From JBCCQH01 sp039024435 (lineage in GTDB: Bacteria; Bacteroidota; Bacteroidia; J057; JADKCL01): 63,106 nt of DNA. The notes below the pieces were generated by a model. That model was given only the letters and a program-made list of their open reading frames with translations, had not been told where the DNA came from and ran no database searches. A program made the translations under genes and the position numbers. Location of the stretch: contig JBCCQH010000031.1 in NCBI GenBank assembly GCA_039024435.1, forward strand, positions 1-63,106, written 5' to 3'. Shown in pieces: positions 26,495 through 35,423 of this stretch (position 1 is the first letter of the stretch; each line of letters starts with the position of its first letter).

Positions 26495-27724
26495 ATGACA
26501 TCTTTATCCAATTCCACATTGACGTCCGAGATCTCTTTGGCCGAGATTGCCGAAGTGTACGGAACGCCGCTGTACGTGTACGACACGTCCCGGATCGCAG
26601 CGCGCTATCAACAGTTGACGCAGGCATTTGCCGATGCCCCCGTCCGCTTCAAATACGCTTGCAAAGCCCTCTCCAATCAAAACATCTTGCGTTTTTTGCA
26701 GAAACAGGGCGCGGGATTGGATACGGTATCGATCCAAGAGGTCCGCTTGGGATTGATGGCCGGCTTCAAACCGGAAGACATCATTTTTACGCCCAACTGC
26801 GTGTCATTCGACGAAATCGTGACCGCCGTCGACCTGGGAGTTCACATCAATATCGATAACATCTCGATCCTCGAGCAGTTTGGGCACCGCTTTGCCGATA
26901 CGGTTCCGGTCTGTGTCCGGCTGAATCCGCACATTCTGGCCGGGGGCAATTACCAGATTTCCACTGGGCACATTGACTCAAAATTTGGGATTTCCATTTA
27001 CCAGATGCGCCACGTAGAGCGCGTGGTGGCGAGCACTGGGGTGCGCGTGCGGGGCTTGCACATGCACACCGGCTCCGAGATCAAGGACATCGACGTCTTT
27101 TTGCGCGGGGTGGAAATTCTGTTTGAAATGACGGAATACTTCCCCGAACTGGATTACATCGATTTGGGCAGTGGTTTCAAGGTGGCCTACAAGGAAGGCG
27201 AATTTGAAACGGATGTCGCGGCGCTGGGCCAACGCCTGACCGCGCGCCTGGCGGAGTTTACCGCACAGTACGGTCGGCCGCTGGAGTTGTGGTTTGAGCC
27301 GGGCAAGTTCCTGGTGAGCGATGCGGGAACGTTCATTGTCCAGGTCAATGTCATTAAGCAGACCACCGCGACCGTCTTTGCTGGGGTCAATTCCGGGTTC
27401 AACCACCTGATCCGCCCCATGTTTTACAATGCCCACCACGAGATCGTGAACCTTTCGAATCCGGAGGGCACCGAGCGGATTTACACGGTGGTGGGCAATA
27501 TCTGCGAGACGGATACCTTTGCCTGGGACCGCCGCATCCGGGAAATCCGGGAAGGTGACTTCCTGGCCCTGCGCAATGCCGGAGCGTACGGCTTTGAGAT
27601 GGCGTCTTCTTACAATTCGCGCTTCCGCCCGGCGGAGGTGATGATTCACGAAGGCCAGCCCCACTTGATTCGCCAGCGGGAAACGATGGACGATTTGTTG
27701 CGGGGGCAGATTGTTGTGATTTGA
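26495..27724 (+). CDS. lysA: Diaminopimelate decarboxylase
   Basis: From the ATG at 26495 the protein is 409 residues and belongs to the fold III PLP decarboxylases. The PLP lysine is in FKYACKALSN, the glycine-rich phosphate loop is DLGSGFKV, and the substrate/PLP segment GNICETDTFA carries the conserved cysteine. It converts meso-diaminopimelate to lysine as the last step of lysine synthesis. Similar carboxynorspermidine decarboxylases exist, but the motif set and length favour LysA. An earlier in-frame ATG at 26354 overlaps the thioesterase gene and is rejected. Confidence 0.92.
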   Translation: MTSLSNSTLTSEISLAEIAEVYGTPLYVYDTSRIAARYQQLTQAFADAPVRFKYACKALSNQNILRFLQKQGAGLDTVSIQEVRLGLMAGFKPEDIIFTPNCVSFDEIVTAVDLGVHINIDNISILEQFGHRFADTVPVCVRLNPHILAGGNYQISTGHIDSKFGISIYQMRHVERVVASTGVRVRGLHMHTGSEIKDIDVFLRGVEILFEMTEYFPELDYIDLGSGFKVAYKEGEFETDVAALGQRLTARLAEFTAQYGRPLELWFEPGKFLVSDAGTFIVQVNVIKQTTATVFAGVNSGFNHLIRPMFYNAHHEIVNLSNPEGTERIYTVVGNICETDTFAWDRRIREIREGDFLALRNAGAYGFEMASSYNSRFRPAEVMIHEGQPHLIRQRETMDDLLRGQIVVI

Positions 27725-27812
27725 GGCGTTTGCTGACTGGGTAGCCGGTCGCGTAGGGTTCAACGTACGCGACCGGCGGTATTTTGGGGAGATGGAATGG
27801 GAATTCGTTGTA

Positions 27813-27981
27813 AGCCTCAGATGCTGAATAAAATTGGTCCGTGAAATGTGCTAGTGCAGATTTTTTGTCTATCGAAGCTCATTTTGGGGTCGATAGTCCG
27901 AGCTATGGGCGAGAAAATAGCTGAAGAGAGGCGGAAAAAGATGCCATAGCAAAATCACCGGATTAAATTTAAACTGCCTCC
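27813..27981 (+). repeat. Interspersed repeat family A, full-length copy 3
   Basis: The right end (attaaatttaaactgcctc) is well kept, and the left end (gcctcagatgctgaataaaattggtcc) has decayed. The interior shares tatcgaagctcattttgg, ctatgggcgagaaaatagct and ggcggaaaaagatgcca with the other copies. It lies downstream of lysA. The rest of the gap to 28208 holds nothing recognisable. Confidence 0.85.
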
Positions 27982-28208
27982 AAGCCAAGGGGGCATTTTC
28001 TGACGCCAGTGCGGGCAAAGAAACGAAGCTTGGACGGGAAGCATTGGTCTCGTAAATCCACAGATTGGAATATCCCGGGCTCTGCGCGGCGAAAACCGGA
28101 TTGAGAAGCAAACTGAAACCGTGGTGCAGAATCCGCCGTCCCAAAACAGAAAATGCTTCCACTTACGGAAAGCACTTCCTGCCTGAAATTATACTTGATA
28201 GTATTAAC

Positions 28209-28595
28209 CTAGCGAACCACAGAAATGGTACCCGACCTTTTCACGCGGTCGTTATTTGTATTTCTTGCGTCAAGCACAAATACATAAATTCCGCTTGGTA
28301 CGCCATTTCCTTTAGAGCGGCCATCCCAACGGAAGTTTGCATTGTTCGTTTTGAAGACTTCATTTCCCCATCGGTCAAAGACCGAAAAATTGAAGGAGGT
28401 CAGATTGGCCTCGGGAATGTAGAAGTAATCGTTCACCCCATCGCCATTTGGCGTGAATGCGTTCGGTATGAAAACCGAGCCATTCTCTTTGGCCGTACTT
28501 TCATTTCCGCCGCCAAAGATATTCCCAGACTGGGCATATCCTGTACCCGCAGAAAGCAAAAGCACGAGGAGAACAAATGGTAAAATCCTTTTCAT
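28209..28595 (-). CDS. Small secreted protein consisting of a T9SS type B (gliding motility-associated) C-terminal domain
   Basis: Starting at the ATG at 28595 gives a signal peptide (MKRILPFVLLVLLLSAGTGYAQ) and 128 residues in all. Nearly all of the mature chain is a CHU_C/gliding motility-associated sorting domain (IPNAFTPNGDGVNDYFYIPE...SVFDRWGNEVFKTNN...GVPSGIYVFVLDAR). It therefore has almost no passenger: about 20 residues lie between the signal peptide and the domain. It could be a stub of a larger cargo or a genuine mini-cargo. Confidence 0.85.
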   Translation of the reverse strand: MKRILPFVLLVLLLSAGTGYAQSGNIFGGGNESTAKENGSVFIPNAFTPNGDGVNDYFYIPEANLTSFNFSVFDRWGNEVFKTNNANFRWDGRSKGNGVPSGIYVFVLDARNTNNDRVKRSGTISVVR

Positions 28596-28868
28596 ATAGA
28601 GTTCAAATTCCGAAATACCTACACACAATATACGGGAACTCCCCGTGATTAATAAGGTGTACCGGCGAATGGATGCTTTTCCTATTTGAACGGTAAAAAA
28701 ACTTACGCGACCCGTCCATTCGGCTTTGGGTACCCTTTGACCTAGAACGAATATACCAATCTCGCTCAAGATTCGCAATTGTTTTTGGGTCGGGGGCGCT
28801 ACCGGACGGACCGATGCTCGGATCGGGCAAGCAACGGTTTCCTGCCCAACAATTGCTATTTTTGCCGC

Positions 28869-30392
28869 ATGAAATCCCTGCTGACCCTGATCGGGCTTCT
28901 GCTTTTGGTCCACGCCAAGGCGCCGGCACAGTCCCGCGCCCAGGAACGCGCGGATCGCTTGTACGCCGAAAAGTCCTATCCGGATGCGGCCGAAGTCTAC
29001 GCCAAAATCGTCAAGGAAGAACCCCGCAACAAAGCTGCGGTACGGCGCCTAGCCGACTGTTACCGCCTGCTCAATGATTCCCGCAACGCCCTGCGCTGGT
29101 ACGCGCGCGCGGTCAAGTTCAAAGGAGTCGACCCCGAGGTCTGGTACGAGTACGGTCAGGTGCTCATGGTCAACCGCCGCTACCCGCAGGCCTTGCCTTG
29201 GTTCGAAAAGTACCGCGCCGCCCAACCCGAGGATCCCCGCGCCCACGACATGATCGAGGCCTGCCTGAACCAGGACCGCTTCAACGGATCGGCCATGCTC
29301 TTTGCCATCAAACGCCTGGGCGTCAATTCCGAAGCATCCGATTTTGGACCGGCGTTCTACCAAGGGAAAGTGGTTTTTGCTTCCGCCCGCACCCGGCAAC
29401 TGTTCGACAAGAAGTTCAAGCGTACCGGTCAGGGCTTCCTCGACCTCTACACCGCTGATTACGCCGGCAAGCCGAAATTGGGCGACCCAGAGCTGTTCCG
29501 CGGCAAGGTCAATTCACCCCTGCACGAAGCCACCCCCGTATTTTCCGCCGACGGGAAGGAGATGTTTTTTACCCGCAACAACTACCTGAAGGGGAAAATG
29601 GGAACCAGCAGCTCCGGTGTCGTCAACCTTGCGACCCACCGGGCGGTCTTCGCCGAGGGAAAATGGCAGCCCGAGCAACCCCTGCCCTTCAACAGCCCGG
29701 AGTACTCCGTGGGCCATCCCTGTTTGAGTGCGGACGGGAACCGCTTGTATTTTGTATCCAATATGCCCGGTGGGACGGGAGGAACCGATCTCTACTACGC
29801 CGAGCGCTCGGGGGACGGCTGGGGCGACCCGGTCAGCCTCGGCTCCGCAATCAATACGCCGGGAAACGAAATGTTTCCCACCCTGCATCCGGACGGCCGC
29901 CTCTTTTTTTCTTGCGATGTGCGGCCGGGGTTGGGGGGAATGGACATCTACGCGGTGGATTTGGCGGAGGGTTCCGCGCCGGAGGTCGTGAATGCGGGCG
30001 CCCCGATCAACTCTTCGGCGGATGATTTTGCGATGATTTATGACGCGGAGGCCGGGGTTGGTTTTTTCACCTCCAATCGGCTGGGGGGCCGGGGCGACGA
30101 TGATATCTACGCCTTTACCAAACTGATCGCGCTCCGGGGAACGCTGCGGGATACCGCCGGAAATCCGATTCCCGATGCAACGGTTTCCGTACTGACCGGG
30201 CGGAGTGTGGTGCGTCTGGGCACCGATGAGCGGGGAGCATTTGCCTACGGCCTCAGTGCCGGTCAGAAAGTACGCATCGTCTTCCAGAAACCCGGCTTCA
30301 CAAAGACAGATCGGGAAATCAACGCTGCCGAACTGGACCGGGACCAGATCAATCGAATTGAGATTACGCTGAAAGTCGAACCGGCAGAGTAA
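28869..30392 (+). CDS. TPR + PD40 beta-propeller + regulatory domain protein (OmpA-like family without OmpA domain)
   Basis: From the ATG at 28869 the protein is 507 residues. Signal peptide (MKSLLTLIGLLLLVHAKAPAQ), then TPR helices (about 25-135, ADRLYAEKSYPDAAEVYAKIVKEEPRN). WD40-like PD40 repeats follow (about 150-410, ATPVFSADGKEMFFTRN, GHPCLSADGNRLYFVSN, FPTLHPDGRLFFSC, FAMIYDAEAGVGFFTSNR) and a carboxypeptidase-regulatory-like domain ends it (about 420-495). Bacteroidota relatives, including T9SS-associated PorE/SprE-like proteins, usually end in an OmpA peptidoglycan-binding domain, which is absent here. TATTTTTG just before the start codon resembles a -7 box. Confidence 0.85.
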   Translation: MKSLLTLIGLLLLVHAKAPAQSRAQERADRLYAEKSYPDAAEVYAKIVKEEPRNKAAVRRLADCYRLLNDSRNALRWYARAVKFKGVDPEVWYEYGQVLMVNRRYPQALPWFEKYRAAQPEDPRAHDMIEACLNQDRFNGSAMLFAIKRLGVNSEASDFGPAFYQGKVVFASARTRQLFDKKFKRTGQGFLDLYTADYAGKPKLGDPELFRGKVNSPLHEATPVFSADGKEMFFTRNNYLKGKMGTSSSGVVNLATHRAVFAEGKWQPEQPLPFNSPEYSVGHPCLSADGNRLYFVSNMPGGTGGTDLYYAERSGDGWGDPVSLGSAINTPGNEMFPTLHPDGRLFFSCDVRPGLGGMDIYAVDLAEGSAPEVVNAGAPINSSADDFAMIYDAEAGVGFFTSNRLGGRGDDDIYAFTKLIALRGTLRDTAGNPIPDATVSVLTGRSVVRLGTDERGAFAYGLSAGQKVRIVFQKPGFTKTDREINAAELDRDQINRIEITLKVEPAE

Positions 30393-30428
30393 GGGCAAGC
30401 CTGGCTGAAAGCTCAAGCGACCGGTTAC

Positions 30429-31922
30429 CTATTGCAAAAGGAGCCTTCGGAAACCGCTTTTGCCCCGGTGCTGCACTTCTAGGAGGTAGGCCCCCCGCGG
30501 CAATTGGGCCACGGAAAACCGACTTTCCGGGCCGAAGGCGGTGCGCTCGGCGATGACTGTGCCCCGGGGATCGTACAGCACCAGCCGGACCACGCCGGGA
30601 AGGCTAGTGCCGGGGCGAAACACAATCTCGGTAGTCGCCGGTACCGGCGCAACTTCAAAGTCGGTGAGTTGGGTGGCCGGCACGTTGGGGATGGGGAGGC
30701 TGGAAATGCTATTGAAATCGGTTGCGAGGCAGTTGCCTTCATACGCGACGCCGATGAGATAAAAATGCTCAGTCGTACCGTGGGCGATCAGATCATCGGA
30801 CGCCGATTGGTTACCGGGTACGCAGACCGAGGAGCAATAAAAGGACTGGGCGTTCCCGCTGTCATTCGCCACCACCAGCGTCGGGGTGAAGGGCTCATTG
30901 AGGCTGGCCACCTGGATGTCGTCCGGTTGCACGTCGATGGCCAGGGGACAGCAAAAGCTCTGGCCCTCGATCACCGCGCGGGCGCGGGGCAGGGAACGCA
31001 GGTAGATCGCATCGTAAAACTCTTCCGGCGCATTGCCCGAAGGATGGTCCCCGCCCGGGATCGTATACAGGTAGCTGCACACTCCGGCAGCGCGGGCGGC
31101 TTCGTCGACATTGTAGCTGCCTTCCAGCCCGATGGCCGTAAACCCAAAATCGAGGTTGCCCCCCTGGTAGGGCACGACATTGTCTTCGTCGCCGTGGGTA
31201 CTCACCAGTGGGGGATCTCCCGGCCTGATCCAGTCGGTATTGACGATGGCGCCGGCGATGTTGAAGACGCCCTGGGGGGCCCAACTGTAGTTTTGGTAGG
31301 TGCCGGAACTGCTGTTCCAGGGGCCGAGCGCATTCAGAGCATTGAGATTTCCGATTTCGGCAAATTCGGTGCTGTCGTCGCAGTAGGTCATCATGAGGGC
31401 GGTGATGGCCCCGGCCGATGCGCCTCCGGCGAGGACCATGTCGGGATTGATGCGGTAGACATTGCCGCCGAGGTCGGCGTTGTGGCGGAACCACTGGATG
31501 GAACCGCGCATGTCCTGCATGGCCCGGAAAAAGACGCGCATGAGCTCCTGGGTGGGATTGGGGAAAAGTCCCAGTAGATCGAAGCCGATTCGGTAATCAA
31601 TCGCGGCGGCGACGTAGCCCGCCCGGGCAAAGCGGCGACAACCGTTGACGACGTACTCCTCGGTCCGCGTCCCGTTGATGAAACCGCCCCCAAAGGCAAA
31701 GATGACCAGCGGACGGTTAGTGACGGTATCGCCGTAAGGCTGGTAGATGTCCATCATCAACTGCTGGTTGATGCCATCGGAGTTGATGCCCTGACCGAAT
31801 TGCTCGGTGGTCACCACGACGCTGTCAAACTGATAGCTGATGTAGCGGCAGTCGTCGCAGTGCTGCGCCGTCAAGTACATGGGAAAGAGGAAAAGCAGGT
31901 GGAAGAGAATGGATCGGTTCAT
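30429..31922 (-). CDS. Secreted carboxylesterase-like alpha/beta hydrolase with T9SS sorting domain
   Basis: This 497-residue protein has a signal peptide (MNRSILFHLLFLFPMYLTAQ). The hydrolase domain (residues about 30-320) shows the oxyanion FGGGF turn, the nucleophile GGASAGA, an acid in HGDEDNVVPY and a histidine in IPGGDHPSGN. This resembles BD-FAE/esterase-lipase enzymes. A cysteine-rich spacer and a type A sorting domain follow (about 425-497, FEVAPVPATTEIVFRPG...LPRGAYLLEVQHRGKSGFRRLLLQ). It is probably an extracellular esterase acting on decorated polysaccharides or lipids. It ends 37 bases from the convergent PD40 gene without a visible terminator. Confidence 0.88.
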   Translation of the reverse strand: MNRSILFHLLFLFPMYLTAQHCDDCRYISYQFDSVVVTTEQFGQGINSDGINQQLMMDIYQPYGDTVTNRPLVIFAFGGGFINGTRTEEYVVNGCRRFARAGYVAAAIDYRIGFDLLGLFPNPTQELMRVFFRAMQDMRGSIQWFRHNADLGGNVYRINPDMVLAGGASAGAITALMMTYCDDSTEFAEIGNLNALNALGPWNSSSGTYQNYSWAPQGVFNIAGAIVNTDWIRPGDPPLVSTHGDEDNVVPYQGGNLDFGFTAIGLEGSYNVDEAARAAGVCSYLYTIPGGDHPSGNAPEEFYDAIYLRSLPRARAVIEGQSFCCPLAIDVQPDDIQVASLNEPFTPTLVVANDSGNAQSFYCSSVCVPGNQSASDDLIAHGTTEHFYLIGVAYEGNCLATDFNSISSLPIPNVPATQLTDFEVAPVPATTEIVFRPGTSLPGVVRLVLYDPRGTVIAERTAFGPESRFSVAQLPRGAYLLEVQHRGKSGFRRLLLQ

Positions 31923-32026
31923 GCAGCAATCGATTTAAGCCGGAATTTACATCTTTTTTCGATTGGTGCCACGGCTCCAGTAAACCCAGGGCGGACGATG
32001 ATTTTATTTCGGGTAGGGGTGAATAC

Positions 32027-32055
32027 AAAATCCTCGCGCGCTCCGCGAGGATTTT
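32027..32055 (-). terminator. Terminator after the DUF4249/TonB receptor operon
   Basis: The stem aaaatcctcgcg pairs with cgcgaggatttt around a short loop, with T-runs on both sides. On the minus strand it lies about 25 bases past the DUF4249 stop codon. Confidence 0.85.
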
Positions 32056-32081
32056 CCCCGCCTTGCTTCGTTGGTATCCCC

Positions 32082-32966
32082 CTAAATATCCTGCGAAGTA
32101 CGGGTCCCGCCGGCAAAGATGCCAAAGCCATTTTCGACATTGGTGAAGACCTGCACCGGCTGGGCAAAAGGATTGTCCCGGCTTTCTTGGTAGAGCAAAT
32201 AGGTACGGCGGTAATCAAAAAATGCCTGGCTGCTGGAGACGATGCTCAAGCGGTAGACCAACTGCTCCGAGACTCCGGGCGGAAAATAATCCTGCACCGC
32301 GAATTTGAGGGTGTAATTTTGCCCGTCAAATGCTTGGTCCTGCAACAGGATGTAGTCATATATGTCGTCAAATCGCCCTTCAGTTTCGAGGTTGGGATCG
32401 GTAGAAGCCAGATTGACGGAATAGTCAAAGGTTTCTTCCTGGCCCGGGTTGAACTCGTAGGTGACGAAGGCCCGGACATCGATCATGTAGTAGTTCGGCA
32501 CGCCCGGCGGGTCGGCAAAGGTCACCTCGACTTCGAGTTCGTAGACATTTACATCCACTTCGACCAGGGTCGTTTCGACGCTGACGATTTGGATGGCGCC
32601 GGGGATCGCGTCGCGGGCACTCACGTCTGCATAACCGGGCGCGGCCACGTCGATGCGGTAGCTGCGATTGGCCGACGGCTGGGCTGAGTCGGCGGCGTAG
32701 ATGCCATTTCCCCGGAAACTCAATGGGATGACATCGCCGGAAGCTTCATCGGTGATGCGCACCACCGCGTCATTGACCGTTTGCAGATCATCCGGATTGA
32801 GTACGTCCAAGCTGCGGCTGACATTTACCGCCCAGGTGGAGTCGGCGTTGAAGAGGCTGTTGATGACCAACTTGGGTTCCTGGACTTCAGACCGAAAAGG
32901 GATTTCCTTTTCGCAGGCCACGAAGCTGATGCAGAGCAGAAGGAGGTAAAATGGGATTTTTTTCAT
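32082..32966 (-). CDS. DUF4249 family outer-membrane lipoprotein
   Basis: From the ATG at 32966 the protein is 294 residues. It begins with a lipoprotein signal (MKKIPFYLLLLCISFVAC, lipid-bearing Cys at 18) followed by EKEI and a DUF4249-like beta-rich body (VINSLFNADSTWAVNVSRSL...DAVVRITDEASGD). Members are nearly always paired with a TonB-dependent receptor, as here: its start overlaps the receptor stop (32975) region. By analogy with SusD/SusC it should be a surface or periplasmic partner in nutrient uptake. The substrate is unknown. Confidence 0.88.
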   Translation of the reverse strand: MKKIPFYLLLLCISFVACEKEIPFRSEVQEPKLVINSLFNADSTWAVNVSRSLDVLNPDDLQTVNDAVVRITDEASGDVIPLSFRGNGIYAADSAQPSANRSYRIDVAAPGYADVSARDAIPGAIQIVSVETTLVEVDVNVYELEVEVTFADPPGVPNYYMIDVRAFVTYEFNPGQEETFDYSVNLASTDPNLETEGRFDDIYDYILLQDQAFDGQNYTLKFAVQDYFPPGVSEQLVYRLSIVSSSQAFFDYRRTYLLYQESRDNPFAQPVQVFTNVENGFGIFAGGTRTSQDI

Positions 32967-32974
32967 GGCCGAAA

Positions 32975-35356
32975 TCAAAATTTGAAGCTGTAGGATACAC
33001 TGGGAATGACCGGGAACAAGGCCAACTGGTAGAGGCGGCGCTCGTTGCTTTGGTTGAAGGCAAAGTAGAGGAAAAATGGATTTTGCCGCGAGTAAGCATT
33101 GTACAGTCCGAAACTCCAGGTGCGTTTGTACTTGCGCAATTGTTTGTGGAGGTTTACGCCTAAGTCCAGGCGGTGGTAGGACGGTATGCGGTAGTTGTTG
33201 CGGCTCCCGATGTTCTCCACCTCGTCCAGCCCGTCAAAGATCGAAGGCCCGGACAGATCGGTGAGTCCCAAATAACGTTCCTGGCCCAGAGTAACCGCAT
33301 TGCCAGTGCCGTAGACCCAGACCAAGCCGATGTCGACTTTCTCGTTGAATTTGTGGGTGATCGCAATCCCAATGTCGTGACGGCGGTCGTAGCGGTAGGG
33401 AAATACTTCCCCGAAATTGAGGTCGTCAAATTGCCGGTTGGTCCAGCTCAGGGTGTAGCCGATCCAGCCGGTGGTTTTGCCCAGTTTTCGTTCCAGGAGA
33501 AATTCTGCGCCGTAGCTGTTGCCATCCCCCACGGCGACCTTGTTTTGCCAGTCTTCCCCGTTGCCGAAGAAGCTACTGCCGTCCTTGTACTCGATGAGGT
33601 TTTGCATGTCCTTGTAGTAGGCCTCCACCGTGAGCTGAAAGCCTTTGGGGAGGCGACGGGCGTAACCGAGGGCCACCTGGTGGGACTGTTGGGGGGGCAC
33701 CTGATCGGTAGCCGGCACCCAGAGATCGGTCGGCAGCCCGATGGAGGGATTGGTCAGCAGATGGAGAAACTGGGTCATCCGGGCGTAAGAGGCTTTGATC
33801 GAGGAGCGCTCGTCGAGCAAAAACCGGACGGCGGCCCGGGGTTGCAGGCTGGTGTACCATTTCTGCCGCACCAAAAAACCGGAAGCGTGCAGGCCCAAGT
33901 TTACCTTCAGCCGCGAACTCAGCTTCCAATCGTCTTCCAGGTAGAGCCAGTGCTCGTGGGCGAACTGGGATTGGGAGCCAAACGTAGTATCGATCGGAGT
34001 GCCGCTGCCTTCATTGACCTGGAACTGGTTCACCCCGGGGGTAAAGGTGTGGTAGGTATTGCCGCCGCCAAACTTGATCGCGTGGTTGGCGCTGGGGAAG
34101 TAATCAAAGTCAAACTTGCCCCCCCAATCTTCAATGCCGGACAGGTAAACGGCGGAAAACCGTTCCTGGCGGATCGAATCGGGAGGAACGGTCACTGTGG
34201 ACTCTTGTTCGATCCCCACGTCGAATTTGTAGCGACTGTAGGTGCCGGTGACATTCACGAAGAGTTTCGGACTGATGATCTTGTTCCAGCGCAACGCGAC
34301 GATGGCGTTGCCCCATTGGAGGGAATTGTCGAAGCGATCATCGTAGCTCTCGGATCCGAGGGTGTACTCGTCGCGAAACCGGGCAAAGAATCGGTCCCGC
34401 CCGAAGTATCCGCTGGCAAAGAGGCGGCTGTTGTCGGAAAACTTGTGGTTGACTTTGGCGTTGAGATCCCAGAAGTAGTAGCCGCCGTTGATCTGCTCTT
34501 GCTGATTGGCATTGGCGAGGGCGATAAAGGGCCGGGCGAGGACGTCGAGGTAGGTGCGGCGGCCGGACACGATGAAGGAGGTCTTGTCCTTGATGATCGG
34601 TCCTTCCAGGGTGAGCTTCGCGGATACAATCCCGACGCTGCCTTCGCCGTGGAACTCCTTCAGGTTGCCTTCTTTCATCCGGATGTCCAGGACCGAGGAG
34701 AGCCGGCCGCCGTAGCGCGCGGGAAAGCCCCCCTTGATGAGCTTGACGCTGTTGATGGCATCGGCATTGAAGACCGAGAAAAATCCGAAAAGGTGACTGG
34801 CATTGTAGATCGGCACGCCGTCGAGCAGGAGGAGGTTCTGATCCGGGCCCCCGCCGCGCACGTAAATGCCGCTGGCCCCTTCATTGCCCGATTGCACTCC
34901 GGGGAGGAGCTGGATGGTCTTGAGGAGGTCCTTCTCGCCCAGCAGAACGGGGAGGGCCTTGACCTTTTCCATCGAAACGTCGATGGCACTCATTTGGGTC
35001 TGTTCCTCGATCCGTTCCAAGTCGCTGGCCGTGATTTCGACCGCGTCCAGGACGAGGGAGGATTTCAAGTTGATCGGGAAGGTTTGGTCTTTTTCCGGCA
35101 GGAGGCGGAATTCCATGGACTGGTAGCCCACAAAGGAGCTGCGCAGGACCACACTGTCGGCGGGCAGGGTGAGGCTGTAAAATCCATAACTGTTGGTCAG
35201 CGCTCCTTTTCCCGAATTGACATCGTAGACCGAAGCCCCGATGAGGGGTTCTCCGGTATCGAGGTCTTGGACGTAACCGGAGAGGGTGACATTTTGGGCA
35301 AGCAAGGTTCCGTGAATAGCGAGAATAAAGAGCGTCGCGAGAATACTTCGTATCAT
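32975..35356 (-). CDS. TonB-dependent receptor with N-terminal carboxypeptidase-like domain
   Basis: This 793-residue protein has a signal peptide (MIRSILATLFILAIHGTLLAQ). A carboxypeptidase D regulatory-like domain comes next (about 22-100, VTLSGYVQDLDTGEPLIGASVYDVNSGKGALTNSYGFYSLTLP), then a plug (about 115-230, PVLLGEKDLLKTIQLLPGVQSGNEGASGIYVRGGGPDQNLLLLDGV). The remainder is a long beta-barrel ending in aromatic F (SVSYSFKF). It would import a ligand across the outer membrane using TonB/ExbBD. It lies first in an operon with the DUF4249 lipoprotein gene. No regulator or enzyme is linked, so the substrate cannot be inferred. Confidence 0.94.
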   Translation of the reverse strand: MIRSILATLFILAIHGTLLAQNVTLSGYVQDLDTGEPLIGASVYDVNSGKGALTNSYGFYSLTLPADSVVLRSSFVGYQSMEFRLLPEKDQTFPINLKSSLVLDAVEITASDLERIEEQTQMSAIDVSMEKVKALPVLLGEKDLLKTIQLLPGVQSGNEGASGIYVRGGGPDQNLLLLDGVPIYNASHLFGFFSVFNADAINSVKLIKGGFPARYGGRLSSVLDIRMKEGNLKEFHGEGSVGIVSAKLTLEGPIIKDKTSFIVSGRRTYLDVLARPFIALANANQQEQINGGYYFWDLNAKVNHKFSDNSRLFASGYFGRDRFFARFRDEYTLGSESYDDRFDNSLQWGNAIVALRWNKIISPKLFVNVTGTYSRYKFDVGIEQESTVTVPPDSIRQERFSAVYLSGIEDWGGKFDFDYFPSANHAIKFGGGNTYHTFTPGVNQFQVNEGSGTPIDTTFGSQSQFAHEHWLYLEDDWKLSSRLKVNLGLHASGFLVRQKWYTSLQPRAAVRFLLDERSSIKASYARMTQFLHLLTNPSIGLPTDLWVPATDQVPPQQSHQVALGYARRLPKGFQLTVEAYYKDMQNLIEYKDGSSFFGNGEDWQNKVAVGDGNSYGAEFLLERKLGKTTGWIGYTLSWTNRQFDDLNFGEVFPYRYDRRHDIGIAITHKFNEKVDIGLVWVYGTGNAVTLGQERYLGLTDLSGPSIFDGLDEVENIGSRNNYRIPSYHRLDLGVNLHKQLRKYKRTWSFGLYNAYSRQNPFFLYFAFNQSNERRLYQLALFPVIPSVSYSFKF

Positions 35357-35423
35357 TCCCGCAAATTATCAACCAGTAAGAAGGATTCCTATCCTAAATT
35401 TTTGGGAGGGAGAGGATTGGTTT

